This document shows, one piece after another, positions 12,621 through 28,229 of a DNA stretch of 64,000 bases. The stretch covers positions 11,338,033 through 11,402,032 of the forward strand of contig NC_135194.1 of the NCBI RefSeq assembly GCF_050948175.1, written 5' to 3'. Every line of letters starts with the position of its first letter. The stretch's first letter is position 1. This stretch comes from Xylocopa sonorina. Lineage: Eukaryota > Arthropoda > Insecta > Hymenoptera > Apidae. A program made the translations under genes and the position numbers. The notes below the pieces were generated by a model that had not been told where the DNA came from, did no database searches, and saw only the letters and a list, made by a program, of their open reading frames with translations.

Positions 12621-15600
12621 TGCACGCGATTCTATAGAATTTCTATAGACGTCGCGAGGTATTTTGCAACCGCGATTCGAATACCTCGAACTCGCGGTGG
12701 GGAAACGAGATAACGTTCGGTAGCGCGTGCGGTTATCTTGGTCGATTCCCTTGACTTTTCACCGCCGTGAGGTATGTAATACGCTTTGGTAGTAGACAAG
12801 AAGCTCTTATTCGCGTTGCAACCTACGTCGTCGGGAGCGTCTACGTACGTACGTATCGGTATCAGCGAAACTTTCCATCCGCGCATCTTCTTCCTGGTAA
12901 TAATAACGAATCGTCGATAAACAATCCTAGAATTGCGAAAATCTCTACGTCTGTTCGATGTTATTTAACAAACAGATCACGAACATCACCTCCAACCGGG
13001 GCCTGGTAACGAGCGAACACTAGAAATAAATCGAGTCGATGATTTAGTCGGTAATCGATTCGTAACTGATATTTCCATATTCAATGAGATCCCGCTGATA
13101 GTCCAGCACCGTTTCCGGGACACCGTTTCCGTCGGGCGTACGTCAGATAAACACGGCTGCCGTGAGAAAGAGAGGACACAGGAAAGCGAACGAGGCAAGG
13201 TAGCTTATCGTCGGAAACGACGATATTGACGGCTAATGTACGTACACACACGGCTCCCGGCGAAAGCAGAGACGGCGAGCAGCGGCGGCAGTGTCCGATA
13301 CTATTATTAGTGTGCAGCTGCCTGCGAATTACTGAATGAAAGGGAAGGACCGCTTCGAAACAATGTCCAAAAGAGACGGGAGCTGCATCGTTTAAGCGAC
13401 AGCCATCCGACGATTATTTAAAGCCAGATACACGTATAGACGCGCATACGAGCGGCCCGTACCACGGAAAGCGTGCGTCGATCTCGCGCGTTCTCCTCGC
13501 CGCTCGATTGATTCGTAAATTAACGCGGTGTCTCCTATGCTCCGTTCGATTCGATCCAACTCCGCGAGCGATCGATCGATACCAAAATTTACCACCTCGC
13601 GCAATATTGTTCGACGATAGAGAGGAATGCGCAGCCCTGATATATTATTTCGACCAGTCATCTATCAGACGCGCGGCAACCTGCGTATCCAGTTACGAGA
13701 AATCCGGCAATTATTTAGCGTCGCGTTGGTCGCCTTTGAAACGGAGCGAAAGGGCTGCCTGAACGTACCCCGCGACCAGCGCGAACGTTGATTCACATAC
13801 GAGGAGAGAATTATCCGCGAAATTAATTTGTGAGACGGTCATACATCTATTTCAGTCCCGAGTCGCCAGAGGAGAATAAACATTGTACGTGTCGCGTCGC
13901 ACTTTGTACTCGAGTTGATTGGAACGGGCTGAGAAAAATATTCTCAATAAGCCAATTTCCCAATCTTTGTTTTCCACCGCGATACACGTGTCACTCTGTA
14001 CATACAAATTCCCTTGTCAGGGATAATAATCCAAGTTTCTTTCTTTTCTTTTCTACATCGAGATTATGAGCTCACTGCTGATAGATCCGTAACTTTGGTC
14101 TTGAAAAAGAGAATGATAGACCAGTTGACGATACACGACAAATACGTCCAAGCGCTAAACGAGAAGCGTCAGGCTAGCATCGTTTAAAGTCGAACTTATA
14201 TACCAGCGAAAGCGTAGCCGGGCCATCTCCATTCAACGAGCACTGGCAATTAGAGCCAATAGTTGTCGACCTTCTCTCCCAAAGGTCTCGTCTCGAGGTG
14301 TTGAATTTCTTGGTATCTCACCAGCTGAACCATCTCGCTCTGCCAGCCTCAACAGAATGATATCCAACTCGTAAGAATGCCTACGATCATTCCATTAGCA
14401 ACATTCGAAATACAAAGCAATAGGAAGAGCTCTCAAAGAGGAAACTTGCTGGTTCCCCAAGAACCATCATCCGTCTCTTATAAACATTCTAATTTATATC
14501 GCAGAGGTTCTGATAAGGTTTGCGAAAGATCGTATACTCTCGCAACAATGAGAGGTGAGCTCGACCAGGGTGTTCCCCTTTCCTGAGACGACACTGCGCG
14601 ATCTCCGGCGTGGCGGGTCCAGCGATGACGCGGAGATCACCGAGAGGCTACGAGCTTCTCCGACGCTAATCGAGTGGGAGTCGAGCGGGTTGCATGGTGG
14701 GAGCGCGACGCGTCTTCTACGGTAGGGGAATTCCCCGATAGCGGTGCGGTGTGGTGACCACACCGTGTCCCTTTTTGTTGCCGCCCATTAGGCGCCACCG
14801 CGGCGTGATTCGCAACCGTGTTTCTTTATCTTCTCTGTAGCCCGGCTAGACTTTGCGAACGAACGCGACCGACTCTACGCGGCTCCTGCCTATCTTTTCA
14901 CCCTGCTTTTTTCCCCTCCTTCGTCTATCCTCTCTCTCTCTCTCTCTTCGTCTCGTTCTTCTTCCCATCGGACAATAGCGGAATGATTCACCGGGCGTAG
15001 GTACCATACCTTCGATCTCTGTACACACGCGGAGATAAGTCGTCTCGTGTCACGTTTCGAGTTCCGTTACGCTGTGCCAGGACACACGCGCTCCAATCGT
15101 GCCTCGACTTTCTCCGTTTCGGAGGAATCGCACAGGGGTGGTACTCTTAGGAAGGGTTTGTTGGACGCGGTCGATTACTGTCTTTATTGAACGTTTAGGG
15201 ATCATTTGGAGAATCTTCGTTCTGTTTCCTGGCATTGTACGAGATTAATTTTTTTGACATCGTAACGATAGATCTATGAAGTAGGATGCTCCGAAATGGA
15301 ATAAAAATTTGTTTACTCGTTCCTCCTGATATTACATTTCACGGTGGTGGATCGTTCCTAACGTGACACTCTGGAACTGGGTGTTCGGAGGTTTTATCTG
15401 ACATGTCGCGTCTCAAAGACTGATACCTTTTAAACCAAGGAGTATAATCGCCCTCGAACGCTTTTATCTCGGGCTATATATTAATCAGCGCTGATAGAGA
15501 TAATAAACGTCCGACGAGGGCAGGGGACTTTTTCTCCTGCTCGGCCCGGTCCAATTTGAGGTAACCTTTTTTTTTCTTCTTCTTCTTTTTCGCTTCTCCC

Positions 15601-18600
15601 TTTCTTCTCCTGGGGACTTTTTACCCGCTTATTAAGTGCGCGGCTCGTTCTGAAAAACTAGACCAGATTTTTATCTCCCGCGGATAGAGACGGAGGCTGG
15701 GGTAACTGCGCGCAACGTTGGATATAACCGGATGGTAGAGCCAGTCGTTGCCGTTTCGTCCGCTTATTGTTCCAGGGACGGCCGGTCAATTGTGTTTCAC
15801 CAAAGATCGCGCTTTACTTCTTGCCCAGATAGCACGCGCCTTTGTGCTCGCGTTTTTCACGGATGACTGATGCGTTGGCTCGCCTCCTCGCTTCTCCGTT
15901 CGATACATCGATGAGTACATCGCGTCCGACTGAATTCTCTATGATTCATAACGACGGACTCCAAGTCGATAAATGTTCAGGTTAATAGTGGATTTTTTTC
16001 AACAATTCCCATCGACTGTTTTCGTCTTATTTTTCTTTTTTTTTCTTGGCTTTCCTTGCGATCAATGTTGCTTTGTTCCTTTGTTTTTGTAACGGTCTCA
16101 CAGATATTTCTGTTTAAGGAAAAGCGGAGAGTGATTTATCGTGGCACCTCGAAATCGATGCTCTTTATCGTTTCTCCTGAAAAGCGAGCGTTTTTTTCCC
16201 TCCGACCCGCTCGGATTTCATCGTATCGTGCAACCTTTACCCCGGCCACCTATACAAGAGGAACGTAAACGCCAGGGTCCGATAATTTGTCAGGACGGAC
16301 GACGACTGACGGTTGCATATGTACGTGTACTTGTGTACCGGGTGATTCATACGACTTTGTTTACGAAACTTGCGCTCTTCATCTCGCAGCCAGGGAAAAA
16401 GTTTCGAAGACAGATAATTGGAGCAGATTCTTCTTATACGTCGTTGTATCCGCTCGAAATGTCTCCGTATCGGCGCGAATATTTTCTTCCACGCTAGGTT
16501 GAACATCGAAAGCGTGTTCCGCCTCCGAGGATCGATATCTTTTCTTTATACATTCCAACGAGGGCAGGCATAAACGAACTCGAATCCAATCACAGAAATT
16601 GCCTCCCGATCGACCGTACGATGTAATTTCCTAGAGGAGAAAATTTCCCATGCAACATCGTTCATCTCGATGGCATCCATATAATTTCATCCCACCGCCA
16701 ATATCAATCTGTACCCACGGAAACCTTTCGATAATCCACGCCAGCAGCCCCCGTCCGGTCGTTTCGTTCCTCTCGCCCCTCGCCGTCTCGTCCTCGGACG
16801 AAGGAGATCTCGCGTGTTGCCCGTGGATCACCCTGTACACGCATAGGTATAGAGACATAGAGAAACTCGGCCGGATCTGTAAAACTGAAGGCTCGTGGAC
16901 AAAAACCTGACCTCTCGAACAACTGTGCGCCATGTGTGCGCCACTTGTGCGCTCTCCTCTCTCCGATTCTCTTTCCTCCGAACGCTCCCCGTTGCGTACC
17001 CCCATCGTTTTCGCCCCGTCTCTCCCTGCCACCGGGCCGCCCTCGCCCACCGCCATTTCTCTTCCCGACCCGCTTCTTCGGGCTCACCGATCCCGATTAA
17101 TCAGGTATGAAAGATCGAAGCGAGGACCGCGAGAGCCTCCGTCCCTCCGCGTCCTCGTTAACGTTCCTCGCGCGAGACCACCCTCCAACCACCCGCCCAC
17201 GGTCTTACTCAAGTTCCGCGAACAGTTTTAAGTAATGGTCTAAACTAGTTTTCCTGTCTCTTTTTTATTTGCAACGCAACCTTTGCACGGTCGCGATGCG
17301 TGAGTAAACGTGCAAATAGATTCGAGAGAGTAGATAGAGTTTCGAAGTATATATCTTAATGAGTCATTTTCGAAAGCAAAGCTATTGTACTCGTAGCGTG
17401 TTGTACAGATTGTAGAAAATGAAATTTAGAGAGAAGCTATGTGTTGTGAATACATATTTAAGGATAACAATTGTTATAACTGTATTACGATTAATGAGGA
17501 ACAATGGAGCTATCTGTTCGTACCGCGGAAATCGGCAAAAGTTTCGCAGACTCGTCCAACGTGTACACTCCATACATATACATTCTCCTCGAGATACGAA
17601 AATAAGAAGCGGGACTCCCAAGGGGAACACGAGCGCCGTTTTGTACCTTTCCTCTCCTTTTCGTCCAGCTCTTACGTCCCGTTTCTCTGTCTTCGACTTG
17701 TTTCTTCTTGCTTCTTCTCTCGTGCTTTTTTTTCGAGAAGATTCTCTTCTCTCCCTTTCGCTCTTCCCGTTAAACGAAATTCCTTTCGTGGAACCGAGCT
17801 GTGTAGTCGAGATTCCTGGGATCTTTGATCGAACAGTTTTTGCCTTCCTCTGGTTATTTTTATTTCGTTGGCTCGTAACGGAGGTGATGTTGGTAATTTT
17901 TATGAGGCGAAAGTAACGAGAGATTGTTCTCGCTGATAGAACCATCGCGATTCGAAGGTTGCCGTGAAAAATCGAAACGCGTCGTCAGAATGTTTTAATC
18001 AATAAGCACGACTCGAGCAAATAGGTCGTTTATCGTCGCGATACAACAAGGGGTCCCATTTTTAATACCACGTCACGGATAAGTCACGGCTAGTATGTCC
18101 GAGCACGAACAAAGTTAAGCAGTCCGTATAATGTAGTCAGTGGGGCCAGCTGGCAAATATTTGTCGCGTTCGAATTTCTGTTTGCTCCGTGAGTGCCGCT
18201 CGCAAAATAAGATAGGCACGAGCTTTGGCTACCGTCAGCCTCCCTAGCCTTCCGCAGTTCAGGCCAATCATCCACCGCCACGGTGGATGAGGTTGTTTAC
18301 CGCCTATGTAGAAATCCTGTCGACGGAAACGATTATATCCGGCTGACAAATAGAGAACCGCTTAAAAGTTCGCGTATCTCTGGCAAGTTAAGCGGACAAC
18401 TGCCTAGAAGACGCGCTGCCTAGAAGACGTGGTCAAACGCAAACAATTTTAATCGCAGTGACTAATGAACGCTTGGATCCTCGTGCGTATTTGATTTTTT
18501 CTGTCCCTTCGATCCGTACAATTTTTACCATTGCGTCCAGCTGGTACCTTCGAGGGTTCCATGAAGCAGTTAGAAGGTCCACAGCCAAGTTCCTCGTACT

Positions 18601-21600
18601 ATTACTATATTTCAAGGAACGAACGCTAAACGGGGTCGTGCAATTCGAAACTGGCTGACGGCGATCAGATCGCCTTTCATAAAGTAGCTTTCTCGTAGCA
18701 ACACGTAGCCGTGCGTCCAGGTTACTCTGTATAACCTGTCAGCCCATAAAGAGTGGCGTATTAGCGGCTCCGGTTCGGCTCGAACGTCCATTCGGCTCCG
18801 TTTCGACTCGCGTACGAATCGGATCGGCTGGTACGCGATGCGAGATATCGAATTGGCGGCAGTTTTTGCTGTCAGAAGCAACGACTGGCCGCGATCGATG
18901 AAGGATCGTCCTGACGAGCGTTCGAGGAGGGGAAAAAAGTTTTCCGATGAGAACAGCAAGCGGGACGCTCGAGGCGTTATCGATGAAAAGTTCAGAGCCG
19001 GGGTACGTGGATGTAATTTAATCGTGACTACGAAGGCATGTGGCGGTTTTTTCTTCAGCGAGGAATTTCCTCGTCCCTCCCTTGGAAACTGAGAAACTGT
19101 CGCGTTAGCGACAACTTTTCCTTCGCGAACTAATTTCCGTCACGGATTTCACTCTCTCTGAAAATCTTCCGTGACAAACGTGCATCCTTCATCGACATCC
19201 ACCGCTCGACGGAAGAGTTGGCCCGCGCTGTCGAGCACCGCAGCCGCCCATCGTCTCGTCCTCGTCAGCCCCATGTCGAGCAGCCTGTCGCAGAGGCGGC
19301 GAGAGGCCTCGTAGCCACGAGAGATCGTGTTCCGCAAGGGAAAAGGTGGAGCCGCAAACGTGGGACAGAGCTGAAACGTGGCCGCACTCCTGGCCAGGAC
19401 AAAAAGTAGCAAAGTGTGTGCTCGCTCGCGTAGTTTACCTATGCCACGGCGCGGCAATAACGATGGTCGCCATATGGGTAACAGCCCGGGGGCCCAGGGA
19501 GACCCCGCGCACCTTCCACTCGTCCCTGTCCTCGTCTCGGTTTTTCTCTCTTTCTCTGGGTGCCCTTATGCGGGCCAGATTTTATGGCCTAGGTACTGGG
19601 CTCTGCGCGCGCGAAAGGGCCGACCGTCACCGCGAGTTCCCCTCGGGCGGGACAATTCTGCAAAAACGTGGCGGCCACGCGAGATCGTGCGACGTGACTC
19701 ATCGATAAATTCGACTGTATATAGAGCGCCACGAGCAGTTCCCACGAGGAAATCTCGCTCTCCCAGCGATTCTGCCGCGTGCCTCCTCTTCGAGCCGCCT
19801 CCTCTTCGCCTACCCGTACGAGATCGAATCGTGTCCACTTAAAAGTGAAACGGATGAAACTAGCTCGAGCAACTCTGAAGATTTCGTGATTCGTCGGGAA
19901 CGATTAAAAAAATTACAGACGATTTGTCCTCGCGTAAAAGTGGCGTAATGTAAACCGCCTCGAGATGAGCTGGGAAGAAATACAAATAAATTCATTCGAA
20001 ACTTGAAGGGTGGCAGGAGAAAAAAAGGGGGATCAATAAAAGTAGCAAGAAAATAGTAAACCACGTGTTCGAGATCGGTCTCTCGCGTTGGGAAGGGAAA
20101 GGAAGGGGCCAGGGGATTTTACAGCAGTTTAAAGGTACCGGAAACGCAGGTAATCGAAAGGGCGCGTAAACGAGGTGCGAAGTGGTCATAAATCTGGCCA
20201 TTAGCCTCGTTACAATGGACACACGGCTCGTGTTTTATCGCGTCCGACTGTGCCCTGTCGCTGGAGCAGATTTTTCGCCGATACGTGACGAATCGCGGCT
20301 ACCCGTGTCCGCGATAAACCTGGATTTCCTCGTGGCGTGACGCCCTATCGCTTTTCCTCCGGTAATTTTATCGTATTTCCACCCACATGCGGCTAGGATA
20401 CATCCATCGACGCAACTAGAACCGTGGAACAATGACGGGTTCTGTGATTCGATCGTTCATACGCTGGCTTACTGTTTGCCATCGCAACGAATATCGTTCG
20501 CCTCGAATTTCTCGTTTTTTCTTTCGTTAGATCGTTCGTGGAACAATGCGCGTACAATGCGCGTCTACTTGATCAAGAACGCTTGGTACACTCGCAGATG
20601 GTGATAGTTTTGTCTAAAGTATCTTGGTTACGGCAACATCCTCGTCGGAAATGAGAAGCCACACGCGTTTCAGGTGTGCGACGTGCTCGACGCGTTCCGC
20701 GTAATGAAATGCGAGCGCGTGCATATGCATTCGGAGGGAACTCTACTATTTGCACGAGTGATTTGCGTTCGCACGCCCAGTCGGCGGATATATTTCGCGA
20801 GGCGAATCTTTCCATTTTTCGATCACGCGCGTTCGTCAAGCTGGCACCGATAATAAATTGTATAATCGGTGACTGTTCATCGGGAACGTGTTTCGAAACC
20901 GAACGCGGTTTCGTCCGATACCGGAGACAAATATAGTAAATTTTAACGTTGTTTGTTAAGCATCGATCGAGCGTTTCGGTGTTAAAATAACAGATTTGAA
21001 AAGCAACATTTCATATGCGACGCACGCGATCACGATAATCGTATCCGCAAAGAACGCGCATCCCAGACGCACCCCATCTCCCAGTTGCACCGCGAAATCC
21101 TGCGCCCGCTGAATCGGGCGCGGCGTCGAATCGGCAAACAAAAGGTTAAAGGGATTGCGGTTACGCGTTCTGGGAAGGTGCGCGCTGCAAAATGCAGCCA
21201 CGGTGTCGATGGATATTGGATATGGGCGAGATGGGGTGGCTGCGCATCGTGCACGAGCTACGGGGTAGCAAAGCTAAGCCAGTAATGCAATAACTTGAAT
21301 AGATGGCTATGCAGGCGGAAAGAACATAACCTATCTACCCCTCCTGTGGACCACCCTCTCTCCTCCTACCCCACCGTACCTTTTTCCATCTCGCGTTCCT
21401 CGTCTGCGTTACGTACCCCGTTATTGGGCATCCCTGTTCCTTGAACACGTCGAGGTACATATACGAATCGACGCACGTACCGTATTCGGACTGTGCCAGG
21501 AGGGTGAATCCGGACCGGGGTGGTTTCGACCCTACCTTCGAAAGTACCTAGCCCCCCCTCCCTGAATACAGTCGGTTACGTTAAAAGGCTTTTAATATGC

Positions 21601-24600
21601 GCGCTTGTTCTCGATTCGCCTGGTATCGAACAGAATCGAAACGATCCTCGTGGTCTTTTTTTTTAAATTAATCTTGCTTTCCAAGCAAGAAGAATTCTAT
21701 GTAAATGGTACTTCTCTCCTTTTAATGTACTGAAAAGGAGTGAAAGGACTAATACGTGGACTAATCGCTCGCAGGGGATTTACTAACGTTTATTTAGTAA
21801 TTAAATATGCGGGTGTCCGTTTGTTTAAACTACGCCAACGAGGCCGTCCATGTGTTACGCTTAGACGTACAAACTGATTGATTTTAATTGGGGTACAATG
21901 AGGACGATTCGAGCGCGGGGAAGCGATGTAATTTTAACTCCCGTTCGGAGCGCGATATTGATTGCATACGATCGTGTTTATCGTCCAAAAAGATTATCCG
22001 TAACGCACGATACACTGCATTTACACTGTCGCTCGACATGTGTTCAAATAGCATCGAAATAAAACTACGATATATACCGGGTCCGAATGGACCGATAACG
22101 AGTAACCGGTCCACGTCGAACTGTATCCAAAATGAATACAATTAACAATCTACAGATAACACCAATTTGAGACGATTAAAATTGAGATTGGAAGCAACGA
22201 CGACTCGTAATTGCAAAGGAAAAATATATATATCAGAAGAGATTAAACTCGCTGTTAGCAAGGATCGCGGTACAGGCAAAAGTCATATTCCGACACAGAT
22301 TCGAGCGTTTACGGTCACGTGAAATCGAAGGCGAGTCGGATGAAGCGAGTAGGAAGAAGAAAAGGGGGGCCAGATCCGAACGTGATCGGCGAGGGGGTGC
22401 ACGAGCAGCCAGCGAGAGGGTGAAACTCCCTTGCGCTCGCAAACAGGCGCACGGATACAGAGGGACAGACAGACGGAGCATGCTCAGACGCACGTATTAC
22501 GGCGCACGTCAGTATTTAAACACGCTTGATGGGAAGGTGGTGCACGAGGGTGAAATCGGGTCCCCATTGTGCTCAGGTGTGAGGCGTGTGCGCGCAAGGG
22601 GGTGGACGGAGAGGGGTCTCGGGTGGGATACCGTGGGGGATAGAGAAGAAACGTCGGACGGGGCGGAGGGTAGATTTGCACACGCGGCACGAGCCGCCTC
22701 GACAAAGGGATGGAACAGATTGGAAGCCATTCATTCATTCGGTTGCCCTGTATTTTTTCCCCGTGTTTGACTGGGAGAGCATCGTCGACCACCCTCCCGC
22801 CGGTTTGCCTCCTCCACCACCCCCTAGCCGCGTTCTAAGCCTACAGGTACGCTCGATTACTATTTCCCATTGTTTTTTCCTGTTTTCTTTTTTTTTATTC
22901 TCATTTAAAGGATGCGAGCATACATAATAAAAAATGGTCAAACTTCTACTTGCTTTCGTACTTACAATTTCGATAGGGTCATACTTATATCTCGCGTTTA
23001 GCTCTCGGTGCGGACGTTTTATTGGAAAGTTAGGCACGAGAGGAACGAGCAACGTACTTAGAATATGACGTGAACCTGTCTCAAATTGCCAGTTACGAGC
23101 ACAATGAACCTAATGGTGGTCGCGGCGAAAATAATGCGGTACTTTAAGATTAATTACCACCAAGGGCTAAAGAATACTAAAGGAACGTTACGTTATTTAT
23201 GAACACGACGTGAAACTTTTTATAGCGTTCCAACAAGTAATTTAAGAATGTTGCGCGTTAAGGTATCCGTCTGATTGGCGTTACTTTATGCGATCAACGA
23301 GGGGAGAGAGAAACTCTTTGGAGTGCGTTTCCACCGTGAACGGTCGCAAACTTGTCCACTCTGACTCGCGACATAATGGATTCTGGCAATACTGTTCGCT
23401 CGCCACGATAAATACGCACGACAATGAGCCCGTGGTAAGTCTTGGCCGCGGTGAAGTCGGACTCACCATTGGCTCCTGTTTGACCTCACGAAAATCAATA
23501 TCTGTCGGCAAACTTAAGTGCGTTCGAGGGGCTGCGCCTTTTGATATTTTGTGTCCAAACCGAACGCACGCAGCTTCCTCGAGATTTTCTGCGCGTTCCA
23601 TAATTATCAATGCACGCTTTGCAACGCATAGTCATCCATCGATCGGATCCATTTGACCTCCTTCGTTCGACTTTTTCGAATTACCTCCTGAGACGATTGT
23701 ACCTCCAAGAACTCTTGTATTTTCAATTGTTATCGATTCTTGCCTTTACTCACGAAGACGTATATAAAAATTGAAGTAGAATATTATAACATTCGTTAAT
23801 TAGACTGACGGTAGAGGAATGAGTCAGGAGTCGGAGCAGAAAAGATCAGAGAGCATCTTTATGCTCGTGACGCGATAAAAACGACGCGTAGAGACGCGAG
23901 ATCGAGTTGCCCGGTTAAAATAAGAGAACAGATGAAAGGGATGTTGTGGTCGGCGGAGGAAATCAAGTAGAAAAAAAAAGCACGATAACGCTATCGGCGG
24001 TCTGAAACTCGGCAAAGGTGAGGCTCCAATCGCGCAAATAAAAATTATCAGGGAATATTAACGTTGCAACATACACCTCGTCTTGATACGTGTTGTATAC
24101 CGTTTCATAAACAAATGACCGCAGCTTTAAACCAGGCGACCATTGAATGTGACACACGAAGAAACGAGCAAGGAAATTTGGTACAGAACGTGTTACATTC
24201 CTCGATATCCACGACCACATGTGTGACGTTAATTAAATATCAGGAAAGGTGAAAAATTGGAATACAAATTTTAATTCGAAATTGATACAACTTACGTGTC
24301 TGATATCTCGAAACGAGTAACATCGAAAGTTATAAAAGAGCTGCAAAGGAGTTCTCTACTTCTCGAGAAAAGGAGCCTCGTCCAAGGTACAATGGATTCT
24401 TTGCTGATCGGACCCGTCAATTCACATTAGAAGCGGGAAATGGCCGCAAGGAGAGTTAACCGAAGACAGAGGCCCCGGTTGGAATTGGCTTTATCACGGA
24501 TCTAAATTCGGCCCGTTTGTCGTGACTCACTATTCCTTGAGATGAAAATATGTGGGTCCACGTGGTACCTGATCAGAGGTTACCCACGTCCCACTGGTTC

Positions 24601-27600
24601 CTCGCGGAGCCACCTTTAACCGTAGGTGAAGGAGGACACGTATCGTTCTTTAACAGCATGCGGGCTCAACGTTGGGAATTCCGCTCGATTTAACCGTAAT
24701 TGTTTAATTGGAGATCCTCCTCGCCGAGACTCTGCAACGGTTAATTACTGACGTGGAACACGCGGTGCTCCTTTGCGCGCTGTTCAGGCTTAAAAGTTCG
24801 CGAGAAACTAGCCGCGTTAAAATGAGCTCAGGCCTTAAAATGTATCTTCGCGTTTGTCGAGAAAAAGTACTCCTTGATCACTCCTAATAGATAACTAGGT
24901 TGGACTTATAACAGCAACCAAGGAAGATGACAACTTTATTCCAGTGGGAGTCCGAAACGCGTGTAAATTACAATGAAACGCGTAGTAGAGCGTGGAAGAT
25001 CGTAACGACGTTCTCAATTAATGGAGCACACCATGGCACACAACATACAGCTCGCAAGTGGTAAGAATTCGTTGATGTTCATCGTATCAACGTTTAGCAT
25101 ATTTTCAGTATCATGGTGTCACGGTTTCAACAGAATTATTAATACAGTTAAAAAATCCGGACAGCTTTACCGTATTCCTTCTTCTTGCGCAAGTATAAAT
25201 AACGAGAGTTATAATTATTCGTGTCTCTAGTTAAATGAGAACCTACAGTCAACCACGATTTCTTTCCTCATAAATGGAAGGAGGAGAAAAATGATGTTAC
25301 AGAGAGATGTTCGAAAGTGAAATGACACGTTTTTTAAAATTTTACTCGAGCCAGATCCACCGCGGCATCGATCTCACGGCAATTACTCCCTTCTATTTCG
25401 GTCAGCCGCGGTTCCTCCCTTCGCAAGGTGAAGAAAAATGCGGTTGCAGAAGGTTAAAAGCGAGCGAACACCCTCGTTATAGTTTTATTCGAGCAGATCC
25501 GTTCCACGCCGTGCGAAATCGGCAGGAACGAGCGATCCGGATCCGCTCGGGCTGGCAATCGGTCATACGGGGGTGAAAATCGTGGCACGTGACCCCGCGG
25601 GTACAGCGCTCGCAGGGGGAAGCTGGCCCTGCGCCACCGGCCCTCTTCTCTGCGACGACGTTACCTTTACTGCGTTTACTATTCTCCATTGTGTACGACT
25701 ACCATACGGGACCGTGCAAAGGAGACTGCGAGAGAGATCGCGTGAGTCATCCGTGACGAGCTGCTCCCATTGGCGTAGACCAGCACTCGAATACTTTCCT
25801 CGGACAGTTCGTCGACGTTGCTCAACCGTAAGAAATAGAAGTATCGCTATTCTTCTCGTTAGGGCGATTAGTTGATCAATTCCATTCGCTTGTCCTACCC
25901 GTGTCAACTTTGAACACTATAAATTGCGAGAGGTTTTTATCGGAGCAACGTGGTCAATTTTACTTGTTACTCGCGATGGCAGACCTTTATTTAGGTCAAG
26001 GTGTTACGAATGAAAATCTTGTGATCGAGATACCAACTACATTTTCATCGAACCGTTCGAAGAAGCGCGCGAGATCGCGTACAGCGATCTACGAGACGAG
26101 AAGAAAGTCTTTTTACGAGTTCCATTTACCAGGGGGTCGATGGAACGTCCGCGTCGCAACGAGTGAGAAATTGTATTTCATTTTAAATGGTCGTTCCGTC
26201 GCGGAGGATCCTCGATATTACCCGGGTTTCGCGACTGGGAATCCCTCGTCGTACGCGTAAAGATTTCCTCCGCTCCGCCGCGGGATAAAACGACCCTTAG
26301 TCACCGCCGCCGCGTGTGATCGTACAACGCGATCGTTTAGAAGCCGCACTTCGTCGCCAGTGGCTTGTCCGCTTGGCCGCACACGGGCCGCTTTACACGC
26401 GGCCACGTTTAAATCGAATTAATTCGTCGCTACCGGTACCGATCAAGCCGGGCATGCGGGCGCACTGTACGAATTACAGCGAGCCAACGTCGAGCCTGAC
26501 TTTCGTAGGTGACGGTGGGTCTCTTTACTGGTATCCTACCCATGGGAACTTCTTTTTCTTGCAACAACCACGTAATAACCCTCCTGTCGAGTAATTGAAA
26601 CAATTACACCGTATTTTTATCGTTACCATCATCTCGTAACATGTTGTACACGTCTGAAATTGTTGGAGCATCGTCCGCAGCGACTTTAGAAGCTACTCGA
26701 ATGGGACTGGCGAACGGGAAGGGAAAAAAATTTGCCAAGAATCTTATCCTACCTACGTCACTGTACCCCAATGCTCGATGCATCAGTCCGTCAGGCTTGC
26801 ATCTGTATGTATTTACGCTCTGGGGGGAGCCCCTATGTGACATCATCCCCCTCTCTATACGTGCGGCCGATTCGTTTCGCTGGGCTGACTTCTGTCGCCT
26901 AACTCGAAAACACCCCTGGACCCTGCCACCTCCCTTTACCTTTAATCTTTATCAATCCATCCAGCCGAGCCGGAATCGAACCAAGGAACGGACGGCGCCG
27001 CGCATTATTCACGCCCGATAGCCTCCTCAACCCTCTGAGCGTCCTTCGAGCTCTGGCTTCCACCAACGACACCCAACCCCTTCTACACACGTGCACACGT
27101 ACGCACAACTCTTGTTCTACCTAGATACTTTTCGTTGCGAGTCCACAAACGATCCACTCTTTCGACACGATACGCGATTGATGACACTTGTCGCGCGATG
27201 GACTCGCGAGTAGACCATACCGTGGAGATTTGTTGGTTCGAAGAATTTGGGATAAGGTTGCTGTTGGTCTTAAATTTGAAGGATGGAATCATTGGTAAAA
27301 TATTATTAACTACTCGTCCCTCTCAAAAGTGTTCATGTTTGTTACTTCTTGTACTTACATACGTTTTTTAATAAATGTTATAGACTCCTTGCGACAATTT
27401 TTATTTTCTACCACAGTTAGATGTCTGCAGTTTGTAAATTGTAGGACAGACTACCTGTTCGTTCGCAGGACATAATGCCGGAGTTTAGAGCAAAATAGGC
27501 GTACAGGTAGGTGGAGTCTCGTGTATAGGGGCAACCTGTAATCGCCACACCTACTCATCATCATTCGCTTTCGTTTCTTTACCTGAGACGGAGATAGGTA

Positions 27601-28229
27601 GGTTTACAAGACACGAAGATACTGAAAACCCCACTATTCAGTTAGTAGGACGAAATACCTTTGTCAATTTGTATCTCGAGTGATCAAAAATTGATCGCTT
27701 ATATGATCTCCTACTTAAATTATAAGTTTTTCTAAACTACCGAAGTATAGATAACAGTATATAGCTTGTTTCAACTGATTTTCTAGTAGTTCACAGTTAT
27801 AATTGCTATTTGACAAATAAAAATTACGTTTAATCATGAATTATTAGTTTGAAGCTAATGTAAATGGTAGTATATACGATAATAATAAAATTTCTATATC
27901 TGATATTAAATTTTGGAACTTTGTTTTAAAAATCTTATTAAAAATCTAATATACCTTCTCCTAAAAGCTTGAAAACAATGCGTCTGTTAGTTTGTATCGT
28001 AAAAACCTGCATTGTTAAGTATTTTATTAGTATTTGTAGTTATGTATTGTACTTATATTCGCGCGAAGAACCTCTCTCCCTTTTCCTCAACACCTTTTTA
28101 AATTTAAAGAGTAATTTAACTTCCGGCTATCGCGCTGTTTTACGCAGTCGTTCCGTACTTACGCGTTCCTAAAGCCACTGATACTATACCTTTTATGCAA
28201 CCTTTCACTACGGAACCCGAGCTGTGTTT
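12621..28229. other. Gene desert, no gene recognised
   Basis: About 15.6 kb of mixed, mostly CpG-rich DNA. It has polypyrimidine tracts, a CT microsatellite near 14,930, a C-rich stretch around 16,930-17,090, short inverted repeats, and many open frames without family features. The minus frame at 19149-19370 has coding-like codon use but no known relative. Composition turns AT-rich from about 27,400. Confidence 0.5.
14930..14947. repeat. CT microsatellite within a polypyrimidine tract
   Basis: CT run embedded in a longer C/T-rich stretch (about 14,900-14,965). Confidence 0.75.

Noticed and set aside
17382..17945. 187-residue minus-strand open frame
   Set aside because: Both strands are open through this pyrimidine-rich stretch; content is Lys/Arg/Ser low complexity with no domain or splice support.
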